This document shows, in pieces, positions 9,220-18,774 of a stretch of 64,000 nucleotides of DNA. Position 1 is the first letter of the stretch. Each line of letters opens with the position of its first letter. Below the pieces are notes generated by a model that saw nothing but the letters and a program-made list of their open reading frames with translations, did not search any database and was not told where the DNA came from. Made by a program: the position numbers and the translations under genes. This DNA comes from Pseudomonas sp. MPC6 (GTDB lineage: Bacteria; Pseudomonadota; Gammaproteobacteria; Pseudomonadales; Pseudomonadaceae), in assembly GCF_006094435.1 (NCBI RefSeq), contig NZ_CP034783.1:2693001-2757000 (forward strand), read 5' to 3'.

Positions 9220-10625
9220 GATTGAGTCTCCAGAGTGGCCGTTTTCAGATTGTTCACCGGCACCGGCTCGCCACTGATGTGCTGAGCACTGACAGTCTGC
9301 GTCGGTACGCTGTTATTGAGTGCTTCCAGGCGAATCAGGCGGTTGTTGACGAAGCCGAACAGCGTGTAGCCGAAGATGGTCGCCACGCCGCCAAGCATCA
9401 GCGCCTGCTCGCCCGAGCTGTAGAGCGCCAGGTAGCTGTAGGCGGCCGCGATCAAGGCGATGATGTTGGTGGCCAGTGCTTTGCTCGGCGGCACGTTGGA
9501 AACCTTTTGCATGGTGATCAAGGCCGCCATGGACAGGATGTACGGCACCAGGTTGGTGACCACTGCGAGGTTGACCAGAATGTCGAACTGCTTGCTCAGG
9601 TCCGGGCTGATGGTCAGAAAACCCAGCGCCGTCTGGCCCGCCAACAGAATCAACATGCCGACAATCGGCGTACCAGCCTTGTTGGCCTTGGCGAAGATCG
9701 GCAGGAAGTAACCGGTGTCCGCCGAGCTTTTGAACACCTGGGCGATGGTGAACTGCCAGCCCAGCAACGAACCGACGCAGGCCAGCACCATCGCCGCCAT
9801 CACGATGTCGCCCACCAATGGGGTGAACATCTTGGCAAACACCAGGCCGAACGGCGCAGTGGAGGAGGCCAGTTCCGGGTTGTCGACGATACCGGCGATG
9901 ACGTTGGTGGAAACGATGTAGATCACGGCCGCGCCGAGGGTGCCACCGAGTACGGCGATCGGCACGTTCTTCTCCGGATTTTCCACCGCGTCGGTGTTGG
10001 CGCACGCCGACTCCAGGCCCAGGAATGCCCACAACGTGATCGCCACCGAGGCGCCCGCGGCTTCCAGCCAGCCCATGTTGTGCGGGTTCCAGCCGGCGGC
10101 GTAGACACTGCTGTCGAACCAGAACCAGCCGATGGTGGAGACCAGCACCACCGGCGCAATCACCCCCCAGACCGTGATCGCGCCGATACGGCCGGTAATT
10201 CGCGCGCCGCCGAAGTTGGCAAAGGTGGTGATCCATAACAGCGCGATGGTCGCCAGGCCCACTTGCAGCGAACCCAGCTGCACATCGAACAGCACCTGGA
10301 TATAGCCGACCGCGGTAATACTGATCGCCACGTTGGCGATCAATAACGAGAGGCCGTAGGTGTAGTTGGTCAAGTAGTTACCGGCCTTGCCGAACGTGTA
10401 TTCGGCATAGCCGCCCATGCCCCCGGTCTTGCGGCTGAGCATGCCGCAGCGGGCAAAGGCGTAGGCCAGCGCCAGGGAGCCGGTGGCCGTGATCAGCCAG
10501 GACAGAATGGAGATGCCGCCGACTTCGGCGAGTTTGGTCGGCAACAACACAATGCCTGAGCCCAACATGTTGACGGCCGTCAGCATCGTCAGCTGTCCCA
10601 CGGTCATTTTCTTTGCGACTGACAT
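9216..10625 (-). CDS. potE: PotE-like basic amino acid/polyamine antiporter
   Basis: A 469-residue APC-superfamily inner-membrane protein with about 12 membrane segments. The N-terminal half (NMLGSGIVLLPTKLAEVG, then SRKTGGMGGYAEYTFGK) and the middle (FLGLESACANTDAVENPEKN) resemble E. coli PotE, which exchanges ornithine for putrescine. The C-terminus is longer, with about 30 extra polar residues. AGAGG precedes the ATG. It is the first gene of a two-gene operon, with its stop overlapping the decarboxylase start. The pair should import a basic amino acid, decarboxylate it and export the amine, a known acid-resistance and polyamine-export arrangement. Confidence 0.87.
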   Translation of the reverse strand: MSVAKKMTVGQLTMLTAVNMLGSGIVLLPTKLAEVGGISILSWLITATGSLALAYAFARCGMLSRKTGGMGGYAEYTFGKAGNYLTNYTYGLSLLIANVAISITAVGYIQVLFDVQLGSLQVGLATIALLWITTFANFGGARITGRIGAITVWGVIAPVVLVSTIGWFWFDSSVYAAGWNPHNMGWLEAAGASVAITLWAFLGLESACANTDAVENPEKNVPIAVLGGTLGAAVIYIVSTNVIAGIVDNPELASSTAPFGLVFAKMFTPLVGDIVMAAMVLACVGSLLGWQFTIAQVFKSSADTGYFLPIFAKANKAGTPIVGMLILLAGQTALGFLTISPDLSKQFDILVNLAVVTNLVPYILSMAALITMQKVSNVPPSKALATNIIALIAAAYSYLALYSSGEQALMLGGVATIFGYTLFGFVNNRLIRLEALNNSVPTQTVSAQHISGEPVPVNNLKTATLETQS

Positions 10626-10803
10626 TCCGTTGCCTCTGTGGATTGCGGTTGGAAGCGTTAGCTATAGCCAAGGTTTGAGATCTCGCAAAAAACGTCCGCA
10701 GGACATCGAGAAAACAAGCTATCGCGCACTCAAGGCATTTTGCTGGCCCCGATGTCTCGATGTTTTGACCAAAATCAATTTATTTTCAGGTAGTTAGGAT
10801 CGA

Positions 10804-11139
10804 ATGCAAATGCGGAATGTGTTGATCGCACTCATGTCGTGCGGGCTGGCGAGTGCTGCTGCCTCCGTCCAGGCCAGGGAGCTGGTAGAGAATGATCGGT
10901 ATATGTGCAGTTGGGGCGCGGGAACGGCGGCCAAAGCCCAGGAACTCAAACTGTCGGGCGTGTCGCTGTATGCCGCACGGCAGAAGTTACAGACCTACAG
11001 GTTCAGCAAGCCATGGATGCGCATGATGGCCATGGGCATTACCGAGCAGACCTACGACAGTCAATCGCGGCTTAAGCCGGCGGCGATCAGGCAGGGTTTT
11101 TACGATGACTGCGTCCGTTACAAGGTGGCGCGTAAATAG
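10804..11139 (+). CDS. Small secreted protein of unknown function
   Basis: A 111-residue protein with an apparent Sec signal peptide (hydrophobic stretch, then ASAAASVQA before the predicted cut near residue 24). The mature part of about 87 residues contains two cysteines (YMCSWG near the start and DDCVRY near the end) that could form a disulfide. AGGA at 10796-10799 serves either the ATG at 10804 or, with better spacing, the ATG at 10810. It is divergent from potE and followed by a REP pair. I do not recognise the family. Confidence 0.7.
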   Translation: MQMRNVLIALMSCGLASAAASVQARELVENDRYMCSWGAGTAAKAQELKLSGVSLYAARQKLQTYRFSKPWMRMMAMGITEQTYDSQSRLKPAAIRQGFYDDCVRYKVARK

Positions 11140-11161
11140 CTGACACACGGTGCCTTCAATA

Positions 11162-11230
11162 TCGCCTTCGTCGGCAAGCCTGCTCCTACAGGTCTGCGTC
11201 AGCCTGTAAGAGCGAGCGGAGCGGCGATCC
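11162..11230. repeat. Two degenerate REP halves
   Basis: TCGGCAAGCCTGCTCCTACA is followed ten bases later by CCTGTAAGAGCGAGCGGAGC. The two halves face outward rather than inward, the reverse of the other doublets in the window, and the second has lost part of the consensus. Confidence 0.6.
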
Positions 11231-11246
11231 GGGAAGACGCCTGGGA

Positions 11247-11765
11247 TCAGGCGTCAATGGCCGGGAAATCCACCTCGGTCAGGGCGACGTTGTTGAGATA
11301 ATTGGTCAGGGTTTGCGACGCCACGTGAGCGATCACTTCAACTATTTTGGCATCGTCGATACCGGCTGCGCGTGCGGCCTGGATCTGCTCGCTGCTCAGG
11401 TGACCACGACGTTCGGTGACTTGTCGGGCAAGCGCAGCAAAGGCATTGAGCTGGCCATGGCGAGCGCTGAGGATGTCTTCCCCGGAAAGCCCGGCCTTGC
11501 CGGCAAACAGCGTGTGAGCCGCCAGGCAATAGTCGCAGCCGTTGACCTGTGACGTGGCGAGAAAAATCGCTTCTTTTTGGATAGCGCTCAAGGACGTCTT
11601 GCCCAAGGCGACGGAGTGTTGCAGGTAGGCAGCCAGGACGGCCGGGGCATGGGCCAGTGTCGGGAAGACATTCGGCAGGAAGCCGATCTTTTTCTGCACG
11701 CCTTCGAGCAACGCACGGGTGCTGTCGGTGACCTGTTCAAGGCTCAGTGGGGTAATGCGACTCAT
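11247..11765 (-). CDS. Carboxymuconolactone decarboxylase / AhpD-like protein
   Basis: A 172-residue all-helical protein with the AhpD-type redox motif GCDYCLAAHT (Cys77, Cys80, His84). Proteins with this motif act as peroxidase or thiol-disulfide partners; the family name comes from an unrelated decarboxylase with the same fold. It is divergent from the AraC-type regulator at 11899, a pairing that suggests local control by that regulator. The ATG at 11765 is preceded by AGTATC but no strong ribosome site. The physiological substrate is unknown. Confidence 0.85.
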   Translation of the reverse strand: MSRITPLSLEQVTDSTRALLEGVQKKIGFLPNVFPTLAHAPAVLAAYLQHSVALGKTSLSAIQKEAIFLATSQVNGCDYCLAAHTLFAGKAGLSGEDILSARHGQLNAFAALARQVTERRGHLSSEQIQAARAAGIDDAKIVEVIAHVASQTLTNYLNNVALTEVDFPAIDA

Positions 11766-11898
11766 GGTGATACTCCGTAGATCGAAGCGCGGTGTGCGCT
11801 GGGTACGGGAGCCATGCTACTGATGGTGGTTGGACTTATGGGTGCAAATCGTCGAGGATATGCGACTCATCGTCCAGAAATGCCCCTGGAGTCGCGCC

Positions 11899-12726
11899 AT
11901 GGATCGCTTATCCACCTTGCTCGCGCATTTCGGCGTCAGTGCCGGTACTTTCCACAGCGGGAGCTTCTGCGGCACCACGGGCTTCGATGGCAATCAGGCC
12001 TGTGGTCATTTGCATCTGCTTCAGGCGGGCGAACTGAGCCTCAGGCTGGCCGATGGACGCGACCTCCAGCTCGACAAGCCAACGCTGATTTTTTGCCCTC
12101 GGCCTTATCGCCATCGATTATTGGCAACGGACACCTCAGACACCCAGCTGGTGTGCGCCTCGCTGACCTTCGATGGTGGTGCCGGTAATGCGCTGGCTGC
12201 AGCCTTGCCCGATTACCTGGTGCTCGATCTCGATGCAGTGCCGAGCCTGGCTGGCACCCTGGAGTGGTTGTTCAACGAAGCCTTCGGCGGCATCTGTGGC
12301 CGCGAAGCGATGATGGACCGACTGGTCGAAGTGCTGGTGATCCAGTTACTGCGGCATATTCTGACTGACCGCGAGCAAAGCCCGGGAATGATGGCCGGCC
12401 TCGCCGATCCGCGTCTGGCGCGACCTATGAGCCTCATGCACGACACGCCCGCGAGGGCCTGGACCGTGGCCGAACTGTCGGCGGCGGCCAACATGTCCAG
12501 AGCCGGCTTTGCCGAACACTTTCGCCGGGTGGTGGGGCAGACGCCGGTCGATTATCTGGTGAACTGGCGCATCAGCCTGGCCCAGAAACGCTTGCGCGAA
12601 GGCAAGTCGATTGCCGTGATCGCCGATGAAGTCGGCTACGAGAGTCCCTCGGCCCTGGCCCGGGCGTTTCGGCGCAAGACAGGCGTCAGTCCGCGGGAAT
12701 GGGTGCAGGGTGGGAAACAACGCTAG
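11899..12726 (+). CDS. AraC-family transcriptional regulator with cupin-type sensor
   Basis: A 275-residue regulator. The N-terminal half (about residues 1-160) has the beta-rich pattern of an AraC cupin (GFDGNQACGHLHLLQAGE, FCPRPYRHRL). The C-terminal 100 residues carry two helix-turn-helices (ELSAAANMSRAGFAEHFRRV and IAVIADEVGYESPSALARAF) ending in the usual KTGVSPREW. The ATG at 11899 was chosen because GGAG lies 7 bases upstream; an in-frame ATG at 11830 would add 23 unlikely residues. It is divergent from the AhpD-like gene, its probable target. In related pairs the effector is often an oxidised or electrophilic compound, but nothing here identifies it. Confidence 0.88.
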   Translation: MDRLSTLLAHFGVSAGTFHSGSFCGTTGFDGNQACGHLHLLQAGELSLRLADGRDLQLDKPTLIFCPRPYRHRLLATDTSDTQLVCASLTFDGGAGNALAAALPDYLVLDLDAVPSLAGTLEWLFNEAFGGICGREAMMDRLVEVLVIQLLRHILTDREQSPGMMAGLADPRLARPMSLMHDTPARAWTVAELSAAANMSRAGFAEHFRRVVGQTPVDYLVNWRISLAQKRLREGKSIAVIADEVGYESPSALARAFRRKTGVSPREWVQGGKQR

Positions 12727-12876
12727 TCGCGCAGCTGTTGACGTCGAAAGTCTCTCGCCTGCGGGTTTGCTTGTGCCTGTTTTCAGCGCTTCGCCAGGGC
12801 AAGAAGCGAAGTGTCGAAGGTCTCCTATACTGGAACGCCTGAGAGTTTCCCTACCCCCACCACGAGGAGAACGAAC

Positions 12877-13530
12877 ATGGCAATCCGCATTGGCGATGAG
12901 GCACCGGACTTTACCGTCGAGAGCACCGAAGGCACGCTCAACTTCCACGAATGGATTGGCGACAAGTGGGCCATCCTGTTCTCGCATCCGAAGGACTTCA
13001 CCCCGGTCTGCACCACGGAACTGGGCTACATGGCCGGGCTCAAGCCCGAATTCGACAAGCGCAACACCAAAATCGTCGGGCTCAGCGTCGACCCGGTCAG
13101 TAACCATCAGAGCTGGGCCAAGGACATCGAAGAAACCCAGGGCCATGCGGTCAATTACCCGATGATCGGCGACGAGAACCTGGTGGTGGCCAAGCTCTAC
13201 GACATGATTCACCCCAACGCCAGTGGCGGCGCACGGACCGCCGTGGACAACGCCACGGTGCGTTCGGTGTTCATCATCGGCCCGGACAAGAAGGTCAAGG
13301 CGATGCTGATCTACCCGATGAGCGCCGGGCGCAACTTCGATGAAGTGCTGCGACTGCTCGACTCCCTGCAGCTGAACGCCAAGCACACCGTCGCCACCCC
13401 AGTGAACTGGCGGCCGGGGGAGGACGTGATCATTCCTACGTCGGTGTCCGACGAGGATGCGCGCAAGAAGTATCCGGAAGGCTTCAAGACCGTGAAACCT
13501 TACTTGCGCACGGTGGCGCAACCCAAGTAA
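12877..13530 (+). CDS. 1-Cys peroxiredoxin (Prx6/LsfA type)
   Basis: A 217-residue thiol peroxidase. The peroxidatic cysteine is Cys45 in DFTPVCTTE, and the C-terminal arm (VATPVNWRPGE, KTVKPYLR) is that of the Prx6 subgroup, which lacks a second resolving cysteine. It reduces hydrogen peroxide and organic peroxides in the cytoplasm. The ATG at 12877 follows GAGGAGA. Compared with LsfA as I recall it, there are a few extra residues (NASGGARTAVDN) before the TVRSVF strand, so this may be a paralogue. It sits beside the AhpD-like/AraC pair, making a small redox neighbourhood. Confidence 0.92.
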   Translation: MAIRIGDEAPDFTVESTEGTLNFHEWIGDKWAILFSHPKDFTPVCTTELGYMAGLKPEFDKRNTKIVGLSVDPVSNHQSWAKDIEETQGHAVNYPMIGDENLVVAKLYDMIHPNASGGARTAVDNATVRSVFIIGPDKKVKAMLIYPMSAGRNFDEVLRLLDSLQLNAKHTVATPVNWRPGEDVIIPTSVSDEDARKKYPEGFKTVKPYLRTVAQPK

Positions 13531-13541
13531 CCGGCGCTGAT

Positions 13542-13573
13542 GCCGGGCACCCGCTCATGCCGCGGGTGCCGGC
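13542..13573. terminator. Bidirectional hairpin between convergent genes
   Basis: GGCACCCGC (13546-13554) pairs with GCGGGTGCC (13562-13570), extended by GCC/GGC across a bulge. It lies between the peroxiredoxin stop and the last codons of the MscS gene and could stop both transcripts, though there is no T-run. Confidence 0.5.
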
Positions 13574-15942
13574 TTGGCCAATTCAATCCCGGCGGCACCC
13601 AGGCGCTTGAGGATCTCGAACAGCAGGTCGCTTTTGGTGGTGCTGACAATTCTCGGGCTGCCGACATAACCGGTGATGGTCAGCGTGATGCCTTCGGGGG
13701 TCAGTTTGCTGAACCGGACCACCGGCGCCGGTTTGTCAAGAATGGTCTCGTGCTCGCAATACGTGTCGTACAGCAGGTTTTTCACCTGCTCGGGGTCGAT
13801 GTCCAGGGGGAAGGTCAGTTCGAGTGTCGCCACCCCTTGGGCACTGCCGCCCAGGGTCACGTTGCGCAGGTTCTGCGAGATCAGCTGCGAATTCGGGACG
13901 ATGACGATCGAGCGGTCACTGAGCTGGATTTCGGTGGCCCTCACGTTGATTCGACGGATGTCACCTTCGACCCCGCTGATACTGATCAGGTCGCCCACCT
14001 TTACCGGCCGCTCGGTCAGCAGGATCAGGCCGGAGACGAAGTTCTTGACGATCTCCTGCAAGCCAAAGCCGATCCCCACCGACAAGGCGCTGACGATCCA
14101 GGCCAGATTGGTCCACTGCACGCCCAGGGATGACAGCGTCAGCAGAATGACCAGGGCGTAGCCGATGTTGGCGAACAGCGTGCTGAGCGAGGCCCGCATG
14201 CCCGGGTCCATGTCGGTTTTTGGCAGAAATTCGTTATCCAGCCAGCGGCGCAACGATCGAATCAGGTAAACGCCAATCAACAGGGCCAGCACCGCATTGA
14301 ACAGGTGGCCCGGGATAATGTTGAGTTTGCGCAGCCCGCCGCCGCCGAGCATGGAAAAGACATTGGTGATCAGTTGTGCAAGCGTCGATCCGATACCCCC
14401 GACAACCAGCGTGACAGCCGCTAACAGCAATAGCCCGGCCCGGGCGGCCCCCGATAGAATGACCTCGATCTGGTCCAGTCGGCGATCATCGATGCCCAGC
14501 AATTGTTTTAGCGCCTTGCCGCTTGGACTCCTGGGCGAAAACAGGTACTCGCAGGCATCCTTCGCCAGCTGTATCAGCAGATAAAAGCCGGAAATGATCA
14601 GGAAACCCCAGACCAGTTCGTAAGTGATGAACCTTGCCAGAGAGATGTAGCCACTGAGCAGCGCCAACAGCGCAATCAATAACGCCAGACCGGTGATGGC
14701 ATAGAGCACGCCGGCGAAGGTCGTGCCTGCTTCGGAGGCCTCGCCGCTCGCCACGACTTGTCTTCGGACTTTGCCGGTACGCAACAGTAAAATAATGATA
14801 ATGATCGTGACCGTCAGCGCGATGACGCCTCGACCCGCGATCACGACGTCACTGCTCATGCCGGCTGCATTGCTCACCTGGACTGTCGTCATCAGAACCA
14901 GCAGGGTTGTGGCCAACAGCCGAGGAAAGGGTTTGAGCGCCAGCGCCACCGGATCGGAAAGCGCGGGCAGCCGCCAGGAGGGGTGTTGCGTGGACAACAA
15001 GGCGCGGCTCAACGCGGTAATGAGCACGCAGGCATAAACGATCTTTTCGAATTCCTGGGAAAAGGTCATCAGCATCGGCGTCAGTGGACTTTCGCGCGTG
15101 CAGGCAAAAAACAGCAATTGCAGGGAAATGCCAACGGTCAATACCGTGGCCAGCACCGAGGCGAGTGCAAGTGAGCTTCGGCGCAGGCGCCCCTCGGGCA
15201 TGCGGTGGATGCACAACCACGTCAGCCCTCGTTCGGCGAGCCTGCGGCCCAGGGTCCAGAGGACCAGGGCCAGCAACAGCAATGCCACGGTGAAGAGGCG
15301 CTGACCGGGTTGCCAGACGGTCTTGATCACGTCTCGCGCTTGATCGATGAACGAGCCCAAGCGCTGCCGATCATCCGGCGACGGGCTCAATAGCGGCGAC
15401 CAGAAACCCGGATTGAGGATGCTGCGGGTGCTCAGGGTCAGTTCGCTTTCCAACAGGTTGCGCCGAATGCCGGCAATCTGGGTGATGAGGTCAGCGGCAC
15501 TTTCCTTGAGTGCTACCAGGGTTTTCAAGGTGGCGTCGACTTTGTTTTTTTGCTCGGTGAGTAATGCCCTTTGCGCAGCGATATCGGACTGCTCCGTTGC
15601 CACATCGTCGAGCGGAACGGGGCCCAACACGCCGAGTTGTGCGCGCAATTGAGTCTGCAAGGGAAGCAATGAGGCCGACTGGCGATCGACATCGAGGATG
15701 AACGCCTGAACCAGATCCTGCGGCCCTTCGAGCTGGTTGTAGTTGTCTACCAGCGAAATTTGCTGTTTGAGAATGTCCAGTCGAAGTTGCAACGCCTGGA
15801 GGTCGCTCTGGGACACCGCAAGGGCTGCGATCCCCGGCCTGGGCGCTGAAACGTCCGGCAGGTCGGCTGCCGACAGCGTTCCGGGGCTCGACCCGAAAAG
15901 CGTGAAAGCGACAAAGATCATGGCTTTCAATGCAGGGCGCAT
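13555..15942 (-). CDS. Large MscS-family mechanosensitive channel (DUF3772 type)
   Basis: A 795-residue inner-membrane channel. A signal-like segment (residues 1-25) leads into a periplasmic helical region rich in leucine and glutamine (about 30-190, DUF3772-like). Around ten membrane helices follow, and then the conserved MscS core: the pore helix region GIGFGLQEIVKNFVSGL and the beta domain with VGDLISISGVEGDIRRI and VIVPNSQLISQNLRN (roughly residues 600-700). Such channels release solutes on hypo-osmotic shock. Its size is typical of the MscM/YjeP-like long forms rather than the 286-residue MscS. It lies alone between the peroxiredoxin and thiolase genes. Confidence 0.9.
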   Translation of the reverse strand: MRPALKAMIFVAFTLFGSSPGTLSAADLPDVSAPRPGIAALAVSQSDLQALQLRLDILKQQISLVDNYNQLEGPQDLVQAFILDVDRQSASLLPLQTQLRAQLGVLGPVPLDDVATEQSDIAAQRALLTEQKNKVDATLKTLVALKESAADLITQIAGIRRNLLESELTLSTRSILNPGFWSPLLSPSPDDRQRLGSFIDQARDVIKTVWQPGQRLFTVALLLLALVLWTLGRRLAERGLTWLCIHRMPEGRLRRSSLALASVLATVLTVGISLQLLFFACTRESPLTPMLMTFSQEFEKIVYACVLITALSRALLSTQHPSWRLPALSDPVALALKPFPRLLATTLLVLMTTVQVSNAAGMSSDVVIAGRGVIALTVTIIIIILLLRTGKVRRQVVASGEASEAGTTFAGVLYAITGLALLIALLALLSGYISLARFITYELVWGFLIISGFYLLIQLAKDACEYLFSPRSPSGKALKQLLGIDDRRLDQIEVILSGAARAGLLLLAAVTLVVGGIGSTLAQLITNVFSMLGGGGLRKLNIIPGHLFNAVLALLIGVYLIRSLRRWLDNEFLPKTDMDPGMRASLSTLFANIGYALVILLTLSSLGVQWTNLAWIVSALSVGIGFGLQEIVKNFVSGLILLTERPVKVGDLISISGVEGDIRRINVRATEIQLSDRSIVIVPNSQLISQNLRNVTLGGSAQGVATLELTFPLDIDPEQVKNLLYDTYCEHETILDKPAPVVRFSKLTPEGITLTITGYVGSPRIVSTTKSDLLFEILKRLGAAGIELAKPAPAA

Positions 15943-16031
15943 AGGCGTGATCGACTCTGTTATTAGTCATTCAGCCTATGAGGTTAGGTCATCGCGCCCA
16001 TGTTCGAAGGATAGTTTGTCGGGTGCATCAA

Positions 16032-16058
16032 CCCTGCCCCCGTCGGACGGGGGCAGGG
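16032..16058 (-). terminator. Strong GC hairpin downstream of the thiolase gene
   Basis: CCCTGCCCCCG pairs perfectly with CGGGGGCAGGG (11 bp, 5-base loop), about 20 bases past the thiolase stop. No long T-run follows on the minus strand, so it may act as a pause, a 3'-end stabiliser or a weak terminator. Confidence 0.55.
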
Positions 16059-16079
16059 GAGTCGATCAACGTCGGCCTG

Positions 16080-17264
16080 TCAGACGCGCTCGAACAACAC
16101 GGCAATGCCCTGGCCGCCGCCAATGCACATGGTTGCCAGGGCGTACCGGCCCTGAACTCGGTGCAGTTCGTGAATGGCCTTGGTGGCGATAATCGCGCCA
16201 GTGGCGCCCACCGGATGCCCCAGGGAGATCCCCGAACCGTTGGGGTTGACCTTCTCCGGGTCGAAGCCCAGTTCTTGCGCCACGGCACACGCCTGGGCGG
16301 CGAAGGCTTCGTTGGATTCGATGACATCCAGGTCGGCAACGGTCAGACCGGCGCGTTTGAGCACCAGCCGGGTGGCGGGAATCGGGCCCAGTCCCATCAG
16401 TTCCGGCTCGACACCGGCATGGGCATACCCGACCAGTCGGGCCATCGGCTTGAGGCCTTGCGCACGGACCATTTCACCGGTGGCCATGATCAGCGCGCCG
16501 GCACCGTCATTGAGGCCGGAGGCGTTGCCGGCGGTAACGCTACCGTCTTTTTTGAAGGCCGGTTTCATCTTGGCCAATTGCTCGGCGTTGACCTCGGCGC
16601 GTACGTGTTCGTCGGTGGCAAAGGTCACCGTACCTTTACGGCTCGCCACTTCGATCGGCACGATCTGCGGGGCAAACCGCCCTTCGGCAATGGCCCGGGC
16701 CGCACGCTGCTGACTCAGCAGTGCCAGTTCATCCTGGGCCTGACGGCTGATGCCATAACGCTCGGCGATGTTTTCCGCGGTGATGCCCATGTGGAAACCG
16801 GCAAAGGGGTCTTGCAGCACGCCGAGCATGTAGTCGATGGCCTGCATGTCACCCATGCGTGCGCCCCAGCGTGCCTGCGGCAGCAGATAGGCGCCACGGC
16901 TCATGGACTCGACGCCACCGGCCAGTGCCGCCCCGGCATCCCCCAGCATCAGGCTTTGTGCAGCACTGACAATCGCCTGTAAACCGGAGCCGCAGAGACG
17001 GTTGACGTTGAAGGCCGGCGTTTCCTTGGGCAGGCCGGCATTCATCGCCACGGCCCGGGAAATGTAGGCATCACGGGCTTCGGTCGGGATCACATGCCCC
17101 ATTACGGCGTGACCGATATGCTCCGGCGCCAGGCCCGAACGCTCAATGGCGGCACGGCAAACGTCGGTGGCCAGCTGGATGGGTGACACATCCTTGAGTG
17201 AGCCGCCAAAGCTGCCGATGGCCGAGCGCACGGCGCTGATAACAAAAATATCGGAAGGGTTCAT
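16080..17264 (-). CDS. Acetyl-CoA C-acetyltransferase (thiolase)
   Basis: A 394-residue thiolase with all catalytic features: the nucleophile in NRLCGSG (Cys91), His350 in GHPVGATG and Cys380 in CIGGGQG. It interconverts two acetyl-CoA with acetoacetyl-CoA, or cleaves short 3-ketoacyl-CoA. CAGGAG lies upstream of the ATG. No second beta-oxidation gene, phaB or CoA transferase is adjacent, so the pathway role (ketone body use, polyhydroxyalkanoate precursor or fatty acid degradation) stays open. The long REP array starts about 150 bp upstream of it. Confidence 0.93.
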   Translation of the reverse strand: MNPSDIFVISAVRSAIGSFGGSLKDVSPIQLATDVCRAAIERSGLAPEHIGHAVMGHVIPTEARDAYISRAVAMNAGLPKETPAFNVNRLCGSGLQAIVSAAQSLMLGDAGAALAGGVESMSRGAYLLPQARWGARMGDMQAIDYMLGVLQDPFAGFHMGITAENIAERYGISRQAQDELALLSQQRAARAIAEGRFAPQIVPIEVASRKGTVTFATDEHVRAEVNAEQLAKMKPAFKKDGSVTAGNASGLNDGAGALIMATGEMVRAQGLKPMARLVGYAHAGVEPELMGLGPIPATRLVLKRAGLTVADLDVIESNEAFAAQACAVAQELGFDPEKVNPNGSGISLGHPVGATGAIIATKAIHELHRVQGRYALATMCIGGGQGIAVLFERV

Positions 17265-18774
17265 GGTGTTTCTCCTGGATCAGCACCGGATTTTATTTGG
17301 TTTGGATGCCTTTATAGGAGGGCGAGTCTAGATTCGGCAAAGTGTTGCGCCTATGTCGAAACTGCTCAAAGGCGCTGGTGTTTTTTGCCATTTTACGTGA
17401 GATTCTCGCGGTCCCCTGCAGGCGCTGGCTTGCCAGCGAAGGCGATATGTCAGCCAACCTCTCTATTGAATGTCCCGCCGTCTTCGCCAGCAAGCCGGCT
17501 CCTACACGGGAACGGTGCCGTTCACCGACTTCATGTTCACTGAAGATCCCCTGTAGGAGCTGGCTTGCCAGCGAAAGCAGTCTGTCAGTCACCATCTCTA
17601 TTGAATATGCCGCCGTCTTCGCCAGCAAGCCGGCTCCTACACGGATCGGTGCCATTCACCGACTTCATGTTCACTGAAGATCCCCTGTAGGAGCTGGCTT
17701 GCCAGCGAAAGCGGTCTGTCAGTCACCATCTCTATTGAAGATGCCGCCGTCTTCGCCAGCAAGCCGGCTCCTACACGGGAACGGTGCCGTTCACCGACTT
17801 CATGTTCACTGAGATCCCCTGTAGGAGCTGGCTTGCCAGCGAAAGCGGTCTGTCAGTCACCACCTCTATTGAATATGCCGCCGTCTTCGCCAGCAAGCCG
17901 GCTCCTACACGGGAACGGTGCCGTTCACCGATTTCATGTTCACTGAAGATCCCCTGTAGGAGCTGGCTTGCCAGCGAAAGCGGTCTGTCAGTCACCACCT
18001 TTACCAAATCTGCCGCCGTCTTCGCCAGCAAGCCGGCTCCTACACGGGAACGGTGCCGTTCACCGACTTCATGTTCACTGAGATCCCCTGTAGGAGCTGG
18101 CTTGCCAGCGAAAGCGGTCTGTCAGTCACCATCTCTATTGAAGATGCCGCCGTCTTCGCCAGCAAGCCGGCTCCTACACGGGAACGGTGCCGTTCACCGA
18201 TTTCATGTTCACTGAAGATCCCCTGTAGGAGCTGGCTTGCCAGCGAAAGCGGTCTGTCAGTCACCACCTCTATTGAATATGCCGCCGTCTTCGCCAGCAA
18301 GCCGGCTCCTACACGGGAACGGTGCCGTTCACCGATTTCATGTTCACTGAAGATCCCCTGTAGGAGCTGGCTTGCCAGCGAAAGCGGTCTGTCAGTCACC
18401 ACCTCTATTGAATATGCCGCCGTCTTCGCCAGCAAGCCGGCTCCTACACGGGAACGGTGCCGTTCACCGACTTCATGTTCACTGAAGATCCCCTGTAGGA
18501 GCTGGCTTGCCAGCGAAAGCGGTCTGTCAGTCACCACCTTTACCAAATCTGCCGCCGTCTTCGCCAGCAAGCCGGCTCCTACACGGGAACGGTGCCGTTC
18601 ACCGACTTCATGTTCACTGAAGATCCCCTGTAGGAGCTGGCTTGCCAGCGAAAGCGGTCTGTCAGTCACCATCTCTATTGAAGATGCCGCCGTCTTCGCC
18701 AGCAAGCCGGCTCCTACACGGGAACGGTGCCGTTCACCGACTTCATGTTCACTGAAGATCCCCTGTAGGAGATT

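Noticed and set aside
17411..18771. CRISPR array suggested by regular repeats
   Set aside because: The whole 134-135 bp unit is repeated, spacers are not unique, repeats are palindromic REPs and no cas genes are present.
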